Positions 27,521 to 36,366 of a stretch of 64,000 nucleotides of DNA are shown here, piece after piece (position 1 is the first letter of the stretch; the number at the start of each line of letters is the position of its first letter). A program made the position numbers and the translations under genes. The stretch is from Brucella tritici (GTDB taxonomy: Bacteria > Pseudomonadota > Alphaproteobacteria > Rhizobiales > Rhizobiaceae). Under the pieces are notes generated by a model. It made no database searches. It was not told the DNA's origin and saw nothing but the letters and a program-made list of their open reading frames with translations. The stretch is from assembly GCF_902825325.1 (NCBI RefSeq), contig NZ_CADEAR010000007.1, positions 62,001 to 126,000 on the forward strand, written 5' to 3'.

Positions 27521-28003
27521 ATGGCGCTTCGTCTTGCACATTATTTCGTGGTCGGCGGGCTGATAAGCTTTACCGGCTTTACGAGTTTCGCTCACGCGGA
27601 ACCGGTTACCGCAGCTCCACAGATGACCATGTATAAAGACCCTTACTGCGGCTGCTGCGAGGGCTGGGCTGAACATATGAAAGCCGCTGGCTTCAATGTC
27701 ACAGTGAAGGTCGAGGAAGCGATGGATACCGTAAAGGCAAAGTATGGCGTCGGTGCCAATCTTGCCTCATGCCACACGGCAGTCGTCGATGGATATGTCA
27801 TCGAGGGGCATGTTCCAGCCGGTGCGGTCAAGCGGTTGCTGGCTGAACGTCCGCAGGCCACGGGACTGACGGCACCCGGTATGCCGATGGGATCACCCGG
27901 CATGGAAATGCCGGGCAGCCAAGCCGATACCTATGATGTTCTGCTTTTCAAAGGCCAGATGACGAAGCCATTTGCCCGCTATGAAGGGACACAGGCGCTA
28001 TAA
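27521..28003 (+). CDS. DUF411 periplasmic metal-binding protein
   Basis: 160 residues. An N-terminal signal peptide ends near AHAEP. The DUF411 core has MYKDPYCGCCEGWAEHMKAAGF, a CxCC motif in a thioredoxin-like fold, then ASCHTAVVDGYVIEGHVPA. A Met/Gly/Pro-rich tail (PGMPMGSPGMEMPG) suggests copper binding. Such proteins accompany copper or metal handling. A strong SD (GGAGGGACC) precedes the ATG. It converges with the membrane protein gene at 28006 (2-base gap). Confidence 0.88.
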   Translation: MALRLAHYFVVGGLISFTGFTSFAHAEPVTAAPQMTMYKDPYCGCCEGWAEHMKAAGFNVTVKVEEAMDTVKAKYGVGANLASCHTAVVDGYVIEGHVPAGAVKRLLAERPQATGLTAPGMPMGSPGMEMPGSQADTYDVLLFKGQMTKPFARYEGTQAL

Positions 28004-28005
28004 AG

Positions 28006-28440
28006 CTAAATCGGCAGGTTCGCACGGGCCTGCCGCCTCTTCTCGAAGAAGAGCAGAATGCGAAAAGCGATGAAAATGACGATACAGGCCGCGTTGAAAC
28101 CCACGGTCAGCGGCTTGTATTCGAAATGTCGCGAAAAAACGGAATAAATGGCAATTTCGCCGAGCGCTGCCACAAACCAAAGCACAGGTCCCCACGGTGC
28201 GCGCATCCACAGCCCCGTCGCGGCAACGGGCATCAGCACCGCCAGAGCCACAACCGCTGTCTGCCACGGCCATGGCATGAGATCGAAACGCCAAAGAAGC
28301 CCCGGGTGAATCCCGATCAGCCTGATCCAGTAGAAAACGCCGCTGGCCAGCGCCACAAGAGCGAGTATCCGAACGAACCATGTGAAGGCCCATTCGGTTC
28401 CACTCGGCTGGGTATGCTGGCGCAGCTCGTTCATATGCAT
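28006..28440 (-). CDS. Four-helix membrane protein, DUF6163-like
   Basis: 144 residues with four hydrophobic segments and a basic C-terminal end (FFEKRRQARANL). It resembles a Hyphomicrobiales-specific family I know as DUF6163, function unknown. Its ATG overlaps the TGA of the upstream hydrolase gene by one base (TGATG on the minus strand), so the two are translated in a coupled manner. No separate SD is seen, which fits coupling. Confidence 0.75.
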   Translation of the reverse strand: MHMNELRQHTQPSGTEWAFTWFVRILALVALASGVFYWIRLIGIHPGLLWRFDLMPWPWQTAVVALAVLMPVAATGLWMRAPWGPVLWFVAALGEIAIYSVFSRHFEYKPLTVGFNAACIVIFIAFRILLFFEKRRQARANLPI

Positions 28441-29489
28441 CAAAAGGTCAGTTCCTTGTCACCCAGATTTGCAAAATAGACATTGACCTGTTCAGGCTTC
28501 ACTTCATCGAGTGTTGCCGGTTTCCACGCGGGCGCACCGTCCTTGTCTATAAGCAATGCGCGAACGCCCTCATAGAAATCGTGCGCTTCCAGCATGCGGT
28601 TGGCAATGCGGTATTCCATGCGCATGCAATCATCGAGATTAAGCGGGCGACCATCTGCAATCTGGCGGAAAGTCACCGCGACACTCGTTGGTGAACGGGT
28701 GGCGATCACCTTCACGATGTCCATCGCAGCCTTGCTGCCCGCTTGGGCTTCTTTTTCCAGGGCGGCCATGCAATCGCCAAGCGTCGCACCTGAAAAGCAT
28801 TCCGCGATGATCTGGCGCGTTTCGATAGAGGTTTCAAAATCGGGATACTGGCTGCGCGTCAGTGCCGCATCGATGTCGGCGGTTGCGATGATGTCTTCGC
28901 GCAAATCATGCAGATCGCTTGCAGCTACGGCGTGTGTTGCAATCCCGCTTTGCAGGCAGTCGCCCCAGCGAATGCGGTTGCCGGTCAGCGCCAGATAATA
29001 TCCGAAATTGTCATGCAGATGCGGCAGGAAAGCACTGCCGCCGACATCCGGGAAGAAGCCGATGCCGGTTTCCGGCATGGCAAACATGGTGTTTTCCGTC
29101 ACGATGCGATGCGAACCGTGAACGGAAATGCCCGCACCGCCGCCCATGATAATCCCGTTAATGAGCGAGATATAGGGCTTTGGGAAACGGCCAATACGCG
29201 CATTGAGCCGATATTCGTCGCGGAAGAATTCGTAGGCAGGCGTTCCGGACTGACCGGCCTTGTAGGCGGCAACGACATCGCCGCCCGCACAGAATGCACG
29301 CCCCTCGCCTTCCAGAATCACGCAGGCCACTTCAGGATCGTCTTCCCAAGCCTGCAAGGCGCGGTCGAGCGCCAGAATCATTTTATGCGTGAGCGCATTG
29401 AGAGCTTCGGTTCGCGTAAGCTTCACAAGCCCCGCTTTTCCCTTGCGTTCAAAGCTGATTTCGCTGCCACCGCCGAAGTCAATCTGCAT
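28440..29489 (-). CDS. 3-hydroxyisobutyryl-CoA hydrolase / enoyl-CoA hydratase-isomerase family
   Basis: 349 residues, the length of HIBYL-CoA hydrolases rather than the 260 of simple crotonases. It shows GRAFCAGGDVVAAY, INGIIMGGGAGISVHGSHRIVTE and AMPETGIGFFPDVGGS, in which the Glu and Asp of the hydrolase active site sit. It acts in valine breakdown, freeing 3-hydroxyisobutyrate. It is followed by a coupled membrane protein gene. Confidence 0.9.
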   Translation of the reverse strand: MQIDFGGGSEISFERKGKAGLVKLTRTEALNALTHKMILALDRALQAWEDDPEVACVILEGEGRAFCAGGDVVAAYKAGQSGTPAYEFFRDEYRLNARIGRFPKPYISLINGIIMGGGAGISVHGSHRIVTENTMFAMPETGIGFFPDVGGSAFLPHLHDNFGYYLALTGNRIRWGDCLQSGIATHAVAASDLHDLREDIIATADIDAALTRSQYPDFETSIETRQIIAECFSGATLGDCMAALEKEAQAGSKAAMDIVKVIATRSPTSVAVTFRQIADGRPLNLDDCMRMEYRIANRMLEAHDFYEGVRALLIDKDGAPAWKPATLDEVKPEQVNVYFANLGDKELTF

Positions 29490-29605
29490 ATCCTGTCTCC
29501 CGTTCCATCAAATGGGTAGAAAGTGAGACGCCCCGCGTCAATCCTGCACAGGTCAATGTTCTTGGTTTCATCACTTTTCCCATGATAAACGGTGCGCATC
29601 CGATG

Positions 29606-29772
29606 CTAGTGGATTGAATTTTACGTTTGATACCCGTCCGATATTAATCCCGTTTCAAACGTCAAATTCGAAATATCCATTAGATGGATAAAGTTACTAG
29701 TGGTCCTTTTGATCCCGACATTTGCTCAGCGCTCATATCCGAGGGATGCAAATGTCGAAATCAGGCCACTAG
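29606..29772. repeat. Compound palindromic element (Bru-RS-like MITE), copy 1, in front of hemB
   Basis: 167 bases bounded by CTAGTGG and CCACTAG. It holds two nested palindromes: TTACGTTTGA / TTTCAAACGTCAAA in the left half, and CGACATTTGC / GCAAATGTCG in the right half, with an internal ACTAGTGG at the joint. A second copy of almost the same sequence lies at 62785-62952. It carries no gene and looks like a non-autonomous mobile element. It ends 46 bases before the hemB ATG. Confidence 0.85.
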
Positions 29773-29818
29773 TCTTGAGATTTCATATTCCAAGACATCA
29801 ATTCTCGGGAATAGCTTC

Positions 29819-30862
29819 ATGACCGACCGCCAGTCCAAATATCTGCCCGCCAATATCAGCCAGCATGTCGATGACGTTACCGGCAGCAGGCGCCTGCGCC
29901 GCATGCGCAAGGCCGACTGGTCGCGCAGGCTGGTACAGGAAACCCGGCTGACGGTCGATGACCTCATCCTGCCGTTCTTCCTGACCTACGGAACCGGCGT
30001 GGCGGAGCCTGTGGAAGCAATGCCCGGCGTTGAACGTCTTTCGGTCGATATGGCCGTTCGCATGGCGGAAAAGGCCGCCAAGCTTGGCATTCCTGCCATC
30101 GCCCCCTTCCCCCGCGAAAAGCTGGACGTGAAGACCGAGGACGGTGCCTTCGTCGCCAGCCCGGACAATCTGATCAATCGCGCCGTGCGCGCCATCAAGA
30201 AGGAAGTGCCGGAAATTGGTATCATCACCGATGCGGCACTCGATCCCTTCACCACGCATGGCCATGACGGCATCCTGCGGAACGGCGAGATCGTCAACGA
30301 CGAATCGGTTGCCATGGTGGTTCGCGGTGCTCTTTCGCAGGCTGAAGCCGGTGCGGATATCATCGCGCCTTCCGATATGATGGACGGTCGCGTCGGGGCT
30401 GTGCGCCAGGCGCTGGACGAACATGGGTTCTGTCACCTGCCGATCATGTCCTATGCCACCAAATTCGCCTCGGCCTTCTATGGCCCTTATCGCGATGCCA
30501 TCGGCACGCAGGGACTGCTCAAAGGCGACAAGAAAACCTATTATCTTGATCCGGCCAATCCGGAGGAAGCCGTGCGCGAGGCCGAGCAGGATGTTGCCGA
30601 AGGTGCGGATATGTTGATGGTCAAGCCAGGCCTGCCCTATCTCGACATCATCCATCGCCTGAAAAGCGAGTTCCGCCTGCCCACCTATGCCTATCAGGTG
30701 TCGGGCGAGTACGCGATGATCAAGGCTGCTGGCATCAATGGCTGGATCGACGAAGAAAAAGTGATGATGGAAAGCCTTCTGGCGTTCAAGCGTGCCGGTT
30801 GTGACGGAATTCTTACTTACTTCGCAATCGAAGTGGCTGAAAAGCTTAAACAGCAAGACTAA
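29819..30862 (+). CDS. hemB: Delta-aminolevulinic acid dehydratase (porphobilinogen synthase)
   Basis: 347 residues. It condenses two 5-aminolevulinates to porphobilinogen. It shows RLRRMRKADWSRRLVQE at the start, the Schiff-base lysines in SYATKFASAFYGPYRDA and MVKPGLPYLD, and SGEYAMIKAAG. The zinc-cysteine triad is replaced by DAALDPFTTHGHDG, the Mg-dependent alphaproteobacterial form. The open frame extends back to 29684 through the repeat element, but ATG 29819 is the family start. Only a weak SD (GGGAAT) is present. Confidence 0.96.
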   Translation: MTDRQSKYLPANISQHVDDVTGSRRLRRMRKADWSRRLVQETRLTVDDLILPFFLTYGTGVAEPVEAMPGVERLSVDMAVRMAEKAAKLGIPAIAPFPREKLDVKTEDGAFVASPDNLINRAVRAIKKEVPEIGIITDAALDPFTTHGHDGILRNGEIVNDESVAMVVRGALSQAEAGADIIAPSDMMDGRVGAVRQALDEHGFCHLPIMSYATKFASAFYGPYRDAIGTQGLLKGDKKTYYLDPANPEEAVREAEQDVAEGADMLMVKPGLPYLDIIHRLKSEFRLPTYAYQVSGEYAMIKAAGINGWIDEEKVMMESLLAFKRAGCDGILTYFAIEVAEKLKQQD

Positions 30863-31011
30863 ACGGCGGGTCCTTTCGGCGGGAAATCTTCAAATTTCCT
30901 TGAAACCGCCGGTTTTGGTTCCCATGTTGATGGCTGTTCCGCTGAGGTAGCGGGACAGCGCCGGTTGTCACACTACCCCGGACGCTTCCTTGGAAACGAC
31001 TGGAAGGAAAA

Positions 31012-31482
31012 ATGTCCGACCATATTCTGCACGGCGAAGTCATGGGACCGCGTTATGAAAGCCGCGCATTCTTTGAAGGCGTGCGCACGCGCCGCATTAT
31101 GGCTTTTCTTATCGATTACCTGATTGTCTTTCTGCTCTGCATTCCGGCAGCAATCGTTATTGCAATCCTCGGCATCATTACGCTGAGCCTCGGCTGGATG
31201 CTCTACGGCATCATGTTTCCCATGGTCGCGCTATTTTATGTAGCCCGCACTCTGGGCGGACCGCAGCAGGCCACCAAGGGCATGCAGATGATGAACATCA
31301 AGCTCGTCCGGCTCGAAGGCGGCACGGTCGATCCGATGCTCGCTATCGTTCACACGGTCCTGTTCTGGGGTCTCAATGTGGTGCTGACGCCGCTGATCCT
31401 GCTCGCTTCGCTGGTTCTCGACCGCAAGCGCACGGTGCACGATCTTCTGCTTGGCACGGCTGTCATTCGTTCAGATCGATAA
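31012..31482 (+). CDS. RDD-family membrane protein
   Basis: 156 residues. The motif RRIMAFLIDYLIVFLL (Arg...Asp) begins helix 1; further helices follow at about 45-75 and 108-135, and the family's RKRTVHDLLLGTAVI ends the domain. RDD proteins are often of unknown role, some acting as ion transporters. It follows hemB by 150 bases, the arrangement known in Brucella. SD AAGGAAAA before the ATG. Confidence 0.88.
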   Translation: MSDHILHGEVMGPRYESRAFFEGVRTRRIMAFLIDYLIVFLLCIPAAIVIAILGIITLSLGWMLYGIMFPMVALFYVARTLGGPQQATKGMQMMNIKLVRLEGGTVDPMLAIVHTVLFWGLNVVLTPLILLASLVLDRKRTVHDLLLGTAVIRSDR

Positions 31483-31483
31483 G

Positions 31484-31509
31484 CCTATAGAGTTGGCCTA
31501 TAGAGTTGG
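31484..31509. repeat. Tandem duplication of 13 bases
   Basis: CCTATAGAGTTGG occurs twice head to tail (31484-31496, 31497-31509) directly after the RDD stop codon. Confidence 0.8.
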
Positions 31510-31577
31510 ATCTACGCATCTGTTTTCCGAAAATCGATTCCGAATTTCGGGTTGATGCTTCAGATCAAAAAAATTCA

Positions 31578-31623
31578 GAGCCGGCTGCGCAAAATGCCTA
31601 TTGACGTTTTGTGCCGTCGGCTC
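31578..31623. terminator. Long imperfect hairpin after the RDD gene
   Basis: GAGCCGGCTGCGCAAAA pairs imperfectly with TTTTGTGCCGTCGGCTC across a 12-base loop. A weak T content follows. It may end the hemB-RDD transcript. Confidence 0.4.
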
Positions 31624-31654
31624 AATCCTTAAAGACGGTATCGTGATGGTTTTG

Positions 31655-31720
31655 CCAGAGCATTTCCAGCAAAAGTGCGAAGCGGTTTTGCGTAGGAAAA
31701 TGCGTCAAAGCGAGTAAATT
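31655..31720. repeat. RIME-like repeat
   Basis: AGAGCATTTCCAGCAAAAGTG...GCGGTTTTGCGTAGGAAAATGCG: the AAAAGTG / CGGTTTT palindrome inside a longer inverted GCATTTC/GAAAATGC frame. Same class as the units at 48078 and 49025. Confidence 0.5.
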
Positions 31721-31741
31721 AAGCCATTTCGTGGATATTGA

Positions 31742-32491
31742 ATGACCCATCAACCGCAACAGTCTCCGCAGTTCTTTCTGACAGCTCCGTCGCCCTGCCC
31801 TTATCTCGAGGGTCAGATGGAGCGAAAAGTCTTTACGCATCTGGTCGGCGACAAAGCGAACGAGATCAACGATCTTCTGACCCAAGGCGGTTTCCGCCGT
31901 TCCCAGAACATTGCCTATCGTCCGGCCTGCGAATTGTGCAGGGCATGCATATCCGTTCGCATCCTGGCCGGAGAGTTCAAGATGACGCGCAACATGCGCC
32001 GCGTCTGGACACAGAATAATGACCTGATAGGACGTGTGCACAAGGCACAGCCCAGCACCGAACAATATGCGCTTTTCCGCGATTATCTCGATGCGCGCCA
32101 CCGTTCCGGCGGCATGTCGGACATGACGGTCCTCGACTATGCAATGATGATCGAGGATACGCATGTGAATACGCAGATCATCGAATATCGCAAGCGCGGC
32201 CCGGAAAGCTTCATCAGTGCCAAGGGCGACGGTGAGCTGATCGCTGTAGCACTCACCGATGTGATGGCCGATGGCCTGTCGATGGTCTATTCGTTCTTCT
32301 CACCGCATATGCATGACCGGTCGCTTGGAACCTACATGATCCTCGATCATATCCAGCGCGCACATGCCGCCGGTCTGCCGCATGTCTATCTCGGCTATTG
32401 GGTCGAGGGATCGCGCAAGATGCAGTACAAAATCCGCTTCACTCCGCAGGAGCATCTGGGCCCCCGCGGCTGGCAGCGGTTTGAGGGTTAG
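31742..32491 (+). CDS. bpt: Aspartate/glutamate leucyltransferase (Bpt; formerly arginyl-tRNA-protein transferase)
   Basis: 249 residues. N-terminal domain: [22 protein letters not shown] and the cysteine motif [12 protein letters not shown]. The C-terminal GNAT-like domain has [25 protein letters not shown] and [15 protein letters not shown]. Bacterial Bpt enzymes add Leu to N-terminal Asp or Glu, marking proteins for ClpAP; alphaproteobacterial members are often labelled arginyltransferases by homology to Ate1. Which amino acid is used here cannot be told. It converges with parC. Confidence 0.92.
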   Translation: MTHQPQQSPQFFLTAPSPCPYLEGQMERKVFTHLVGDKANEINDLLTQGGFRRSQNIAYRPACELCRACISVRILAGEFKMTRNMRRVWTQNNDLIGRVHKAQPSTEQYALFRDYLDARHRSGGMSDMTVLDYAMMIEDTHVNTQIIEYRKRGPESFISAKGDGELIAVALTDVMADGLSMVYSFFSPHMHDRSLGTYMILDHIQRAHAAGLPHVYLGYWVEGSRKMQYKIRFTPQEHLGPRGWQRFEG

Positions 32492-32496
32492 ACACG

Positions 32497-32524
32497 AAAA
32501 AGGCGGCAAAAGCCGCCTTTCCTT
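32497..32524. terminator. Bidirectional terminator between bpt and parC
   Basis: AAAGGCGGC-AAAA-GCCGCCTTT (32499-32520) with TCCTT on the plus side and a T run (TTTTCGTG) on the minus side. Confidence 0.85.
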
Positions 32525-32540
32525 GTATACGCAAGCCAAT

Positions 32541-34853
32541 CTAGAATTTACCCGAACGCGGAAAGCCCTTCGGCACCAGACGACCCGCAGAGGCGCGCGC
32601 GCCGATCCACTCGACAAGCTCTTCCTTGTTGCGATTGAAGGTGCGCTCTGCGGAATCCTGCCAGGAAAGCCCTTCAGCAATTGCAAAAGTGCGTACGTCG
32701 GATACACCGCCATCCTTGTACTTCTGCAGGCGTACGCCCTTGCCGCGTGTCATTTCTGGAATCTCGGAAAGCGGGAAGACCACCATCTTGCGATTCTCGC
32801 CCACGACAGCAATGTGATCGCCGGAGACGCGCTGGCAAAGCTTTGCCTCGTCCGGCGTCTTGACGTTCATCACCTGCTTACCCTTGCGGGTGTTGGCGAC
32901 CGCCTCATTCTCGGGAACAATGAAACCGTTACCTTCATGGCTGACGAGCAGCAGTTTCGCGGATAGATCATGCACGAAGGCGGTCAGAATATCCTGATCG
33001 TTTTCCATATCGACGAGAATGCGGATCGGCTCGCCATGGCCACGACCACCCGGAAGCGTGTTCGCGCCGATGGTGAAGAACTTGCCGCCCGTCGTGAAGA
33101 ACAGAAGCTTGTCGGTCGTCTCGGCATGGAAAGCGAGCTTGAGCTTGTCGCCTTCCTTGAAGGCAAGCGTGGAGAAGTCGGCCAGATGCCCCTTCATCGC
33201 GCGCAGCCAGCCCTTTTCCGACACAACAATCGTGACCGGCTCACGCTCGATCATCGCCTGATGAATATCTTCCAGATCATGGGTTGGCGCATCAGCAAAG
33301 GTCGTACGACGTGCGCCGAGCTTGGTCTTCGGACCAAACTTTTCGCGCACCGACTTGATTTCGGCACTGATCTTCTTCCATTGGCGCGTGCCGGAAGCGA
33401 GCAGACCTTCGAGGTCTGTCTTCTCGACGGTAAGGTCATCGAACTCCTTGCGGATTTCGAATTCCTCAAGTTTGCGCAACGAACGCAGGCGCATATTGAG
33501 GATCGACTCGGCCTGAACATCGGTCAGCTCGAAGGTCCGCATCAGGTCCTGTTTCGGCTCATCTTCCTCACGGATGATGCGGATCACCTCATCCAGATTG
33601 AGATAAGCGATCAGGAAGCCGCCAAGGATTTCCAGGCGTCTTTCGATTTCCGCCAGACGGAATTGGGAACGGCGGACAAGCACTTCCTTGCGATGGTCGA
33701 GCCACTCGCGCAGAACGCTGCCCAGCGACAGGACATTCGGCACCTTGCCATGCGACAGCACGTTCATGTTCAGCGAAACGCGGCTTTCCAGCTCGGTCAG
33801 CTTGAAAAGCGATTCCATCAGCAGTTCAGGATCGACCGTCCGGTTCTTCGGCTCCAGAACGATGCGAATGTCTTCCGCTGACTCGTCGCGGATGTCGTCG
33901 AGCAATGGCAGCTTCTTTGCCAGCAGCAGCTCGGCGATCTTTTCGATCAGGCGCGATTTCTGCACCTGATAGGGAATTTCGGTGACGACGATCACCCAGG
34001 TGCCGCGATTGCCCTCTTCCTTCTCCCAGCGGGCACGAACGCGAAATGCGCCACGGCCCGTGCGATAGGCATCAAGAATATTATTGTGTGCTTCGACAAG
34101 GATGCCTCCCGTCGGGAAATCCGGGCCACGTACCTTGCACTTCAGAAGAGCAGTCGGATCAGTCTCGGCTTCGCGCTTCAGTTCTTCCCACTGTTCCGGC
34201 GAGGTAACAAGTTCCTCCACCGGTGCGTCGGGATGATTGATGAGATAAAGCGCCGACGAGCAAAGCTCCGCCACATTATGCGGCGGAATATTGGTCGCCA
34301 TGCCGACCGCGATGCCTGCCGAACCGTTTGCAAGCAGGTTCGGGAAAGCGCCCGGAAGAACGATCGGCTCCTCGTCCTCTTCATTATAAGTCGGACGGAA
34401 ATCGATGGCGTTTTCGTTGATGCCTTCCAGCAGCAGCGTCGCCACTTCCGTCATGCGTGCTTCTGTGTAGCGCATGGCGGCAGCGTTATCGCCGTCGATA
34501 TTGCCGAAGTTGCCCTGCCCGTCCACGAGTGGATAACGCACCGCGAAATCCTGTGCCAGACGCACCAGCGCATCGTAGATCGACGCATCGCCGTGCGGAT
34601 GGAACTTACCCATCACGTCGCCGACGATACGAGCGCACTTTGCATAGGCCTGATCGGGATTGAGACGCAGCAGACGCATGGCGTGCATGATACGGCGGTG
34701 CACCGGCTTCAGGCCGTCGCGCACGTCCGGCAGCGCACGATGCATGATCGTCGACAGCGCATAAGCGAGGTAACGTTCCTCAAGAGCCGATTTGAGATCG
34801 ACCCGCTCGATGTGTTCTTCGCCGTCATCCGGCGGAATCAGACTTTTTCCCAT
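32541..34853 (-). CDS. parC: DNA topoisomerase IV subunit A
   Basis: 770 residues. The breakage-reunion domain has the catalytic Tyr129 in [11 protein letters not shown], the RRIMHAMR helix and [17 protein letters not shown]. The C-terminal part consists of partial beta-pinwheel blades. It decatenates daughter chromosomes with ParE. In the quinolone region, Ala90 stands where E. coli ParC has Ser80, and Asp94 where it has Glu84; the former change is natural in several alphaproteobacteria. A longer frame exists upstream, but [10 protein letters not shown] is the family start with a GAGAG SD. Confidence 0.96.
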   Translation of the reverse strand: MGKSLIPPDDGEEHIERVDLKSALEERYLAYALSTIMHRALPDVRDGLKPVHRRIMHAMRLLRLNPDQAYAKCARIVGDVMGKFHPHGDASIYDALVRLAQDFAVRYPLVDGQGNFGNIDGDNAAAMRYTEARMTEVATLLLEGINENAIDFRPTYNEEDEEPIVLPGAFPNLLANGSAGIAVGMATNIPPHNVAELCSSALYLINHPDAPVEELVTSPEQWEELKREAETDPTALLKCKVRGPDFPTGGILVEAHNNILDAYRTGRGAFRVRARWEKEEGNRGTWVIVVTEIPYQVQKSRLIEKIAELLLAKKLPLLDDIRDESAEDIRIVLEPKNRTVDPELLMESLFKLTELESRVSLNMNVLSHGKVPNVLSLGSVLREWLDHRKEVLVRRSQFRLAEIERRLEILGGFLIAYLNLDEVIRIIREEDEPKQDLMRTFELTDVQAESILNMRLRSLRKLEEFEIRKEFDDLTVEKTDLEGLLASGTRQWKKISAEIKSVREKFGPKTKLGARRTTFADAPTHDLEDIHQAMIEREPVTIVVSEKGWLRAMKGHLADFSTLAFKEGDKLKLAFHAETTDKLLFFTTGGKFFTIGANTLPGGRGHGEPIRILVDMENDQDILTAFVHDLSAKLLLVSHEGNGFIVPENEAVANTRKGKQVMNVKTPDEAKLCQRVSGDHIAVVGENRKMVVFPLSEIPEMTRGKGVRLQKYKDGGVSDVRTFAIAEGLSWQDSAERTFNRNKEELVEWIGARASAGRLVPKGFPRSGKF

Positions 34854-35076
34854 GTCTCTCAGTACCAACTGCGCGATTCGCCAGCAAGGGTACAGGAGAA
34901 CCAATCCAGTACATTCGTGTGCAATAGTCGCAATCCTGCCGCCATTTGTGTCCTATAGAGCTATCAGGGGTGAATTTCCCCGGCTGCAATCGCAGGCTGA
35001 GGAAATCATGTTGTTATTGCGTGTGATTTCCGCCTATGAATGCCGCGCTACATTAAAGATCAGGCAGGAGCTTCGA

Positions 35077-36273
35077 ATGCAGGTTTTCGTCAACATCAAG
35101 CCAGCCGCACGTATTTTGGCTACCGGAACAGCGCTTTCGCTGATTTTCGGCAGCGCGGCCTTGGCGGCAGACGCTAATGCAGTCGCTGAGCGCATCAAGA
35201 CGCTCTACGCAAAACAGGGCGGCGAACTGAGCTTCGCCAATGTTCAGGCGAATGGCTCCGACATCGTGCTTCAGGGCACGAAGATCAAGCTACCGACAGT
35301 CGGTGAAAAGGAAACCGCCCTAGGCGATGTAACGCTCCAGAACGTTCAGGATACACCGGACGGCGGCTACAGCATCGAACTGGTCACCATGCCCGATCTT
35401 TCCCTCGCCAGTCAGGAAGACAAGAACGACAAGGCCGAGATCAAGGGCCTTTCTATACAGAACGTGCAGATTCCATCGGAAACGGCCAACGGGCCGCTCG
35501 ACAGCATCGTCATGTATGACAAGCTGAAGATTGACGAAATCCAGTTCGGCACGCCCGGCACGGATGGTGCCACGGTGAAGGGTTTCGACCTGTCGCTCGA
35601 CACTTCCAACAAGGCCGAGAAGATCGGCTATGTCTGGACCATTGCCAATATCGATGCGACGTTTGAAAAGGACGGCAAGAACCCACTTGCGCCGCTCGAC
35701 ATGAACACGTTCAACGGTTCGCTGAACTCCAAGGGCAGCTGGTCGCCATCTTCCGGTGACACTTCGCTGGACCAGCTTGAGCTTCAGGCAGCGGAACTCG
35801 GCAAGATCAACATCACCGGCAGCCTCGGCGGATATGATCTGGCTTTCCTCGAAGCCGTCCAGAAGACACAGGAAAATATGAGCAAGGCCGATGCAGACAA
35901 GGACGCTGCCGGTCTCGCAATTCTGGGTCTTGCAGAACAGCTGAACCTCAAGAATCTGTCGATCCGCTTCGACAATGAAACTCTGACCCAGAAGATTCTC
36001 GACTATTACGGCAAGCAGCAGGGCGCCGATGGCAAGCAGCTTGGCGAACAGATGAAGATGATGGTTCCGCTGATGGCAACACAGCTCAAGAATCCTGAGT
36101 TTGCCCAGCAGCTCAAGGCCGCATCCGACAAGTTCTTCGACGATCCGAAGTCGCTGACCATCAGCGCATCGCCGGATCAGCCGGTGACCTTCGCTTCGAT
36201 CGTTGCCACGGCATCGCTGGATCCGACGAAGATCATCCAGCTTCTGAAAGTCAGCGTCGACGCAAACAACTAA
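35077..36273 (+). CDS. Exported protein of unknown function
   Basis: 398 residues. A signal peptide ends near AALAADANA, so it is periplasmic or outer-membrane. The mature part is beta-rich with alternating GTKIKLPTV and DVTLQNVQ-like strands, resembling YdgA/DUF945-type or AsmA-like barrels only loosely, followed by a helical stretch with QLKNPEFAQQLK. I do not assign a family. AGGAG at 35066-35070 fixes the ATG at 35077. It is divergent from parC and convergent with aspS. Confidence 0.8.
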   Translation: MQVFVNIKPAARILATGTALSLIFGSAALAADANAVAERIKTLYAKQGGELSFANVQANGSDIVLQGTKIKLPTVGEKETALGDVTLQNVQDTPDGGYSIELVTMPDLSLASQEDKNDKAEIKGLSIQNVQIPSETANGPLDSIVMYDKLKIDEIQFGTPGTDGATVKGFDLSLDTSNKAEKIGYVWTIANIDATFEKDGKNPLAPLDMNTFNGSLNSKGSWSPSSGDTSLDQLELQAAELGKINITGSLGGYDLAFLEAVQKTQENMSKADADKDAAGLAILGLAEQLNLKNLSIRFDNETLTQKILDYYGKQQGADGKQLGEQMKMMVPLMATQLKNPEFAQQLKAASDKFFDDPKSLTISASPDQPVTFASIVATASLDPTKIIQLLKVSVDANN

Positions 36274-36280
36274 AATGAAA

Positions 36281-36313
36281 AAGCCCGGTGAGTTTTCTCA
36301 CCGGGCTTTTCTT
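36281..36313 (+). terminator. Terminator of the exported-protein gene
   Basis: AAGCCCGGTGAG-TTTT-CTCACCGGGCTT followed by TTCTT, 8 bases after the stop. Confidence 0.9.
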
Positions 36314-36321
36314 CACCTAAT

Positions 36322-36350
36322 AAAAAACCCGGCTCCAGGCCGGGTTTTTT
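36322..36350 (-). terminator. Terminator of aspS (bidirectional shape)
   Basis: AAAAAACCCGGC, 5-base loop, GCCGGGTTTTTT: T runs on both strands. It lies 17 bases past the aspS stop. Confidence 0.9.
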
Positions 36351-36366
36351 ATTCCATCGTGTGCTT

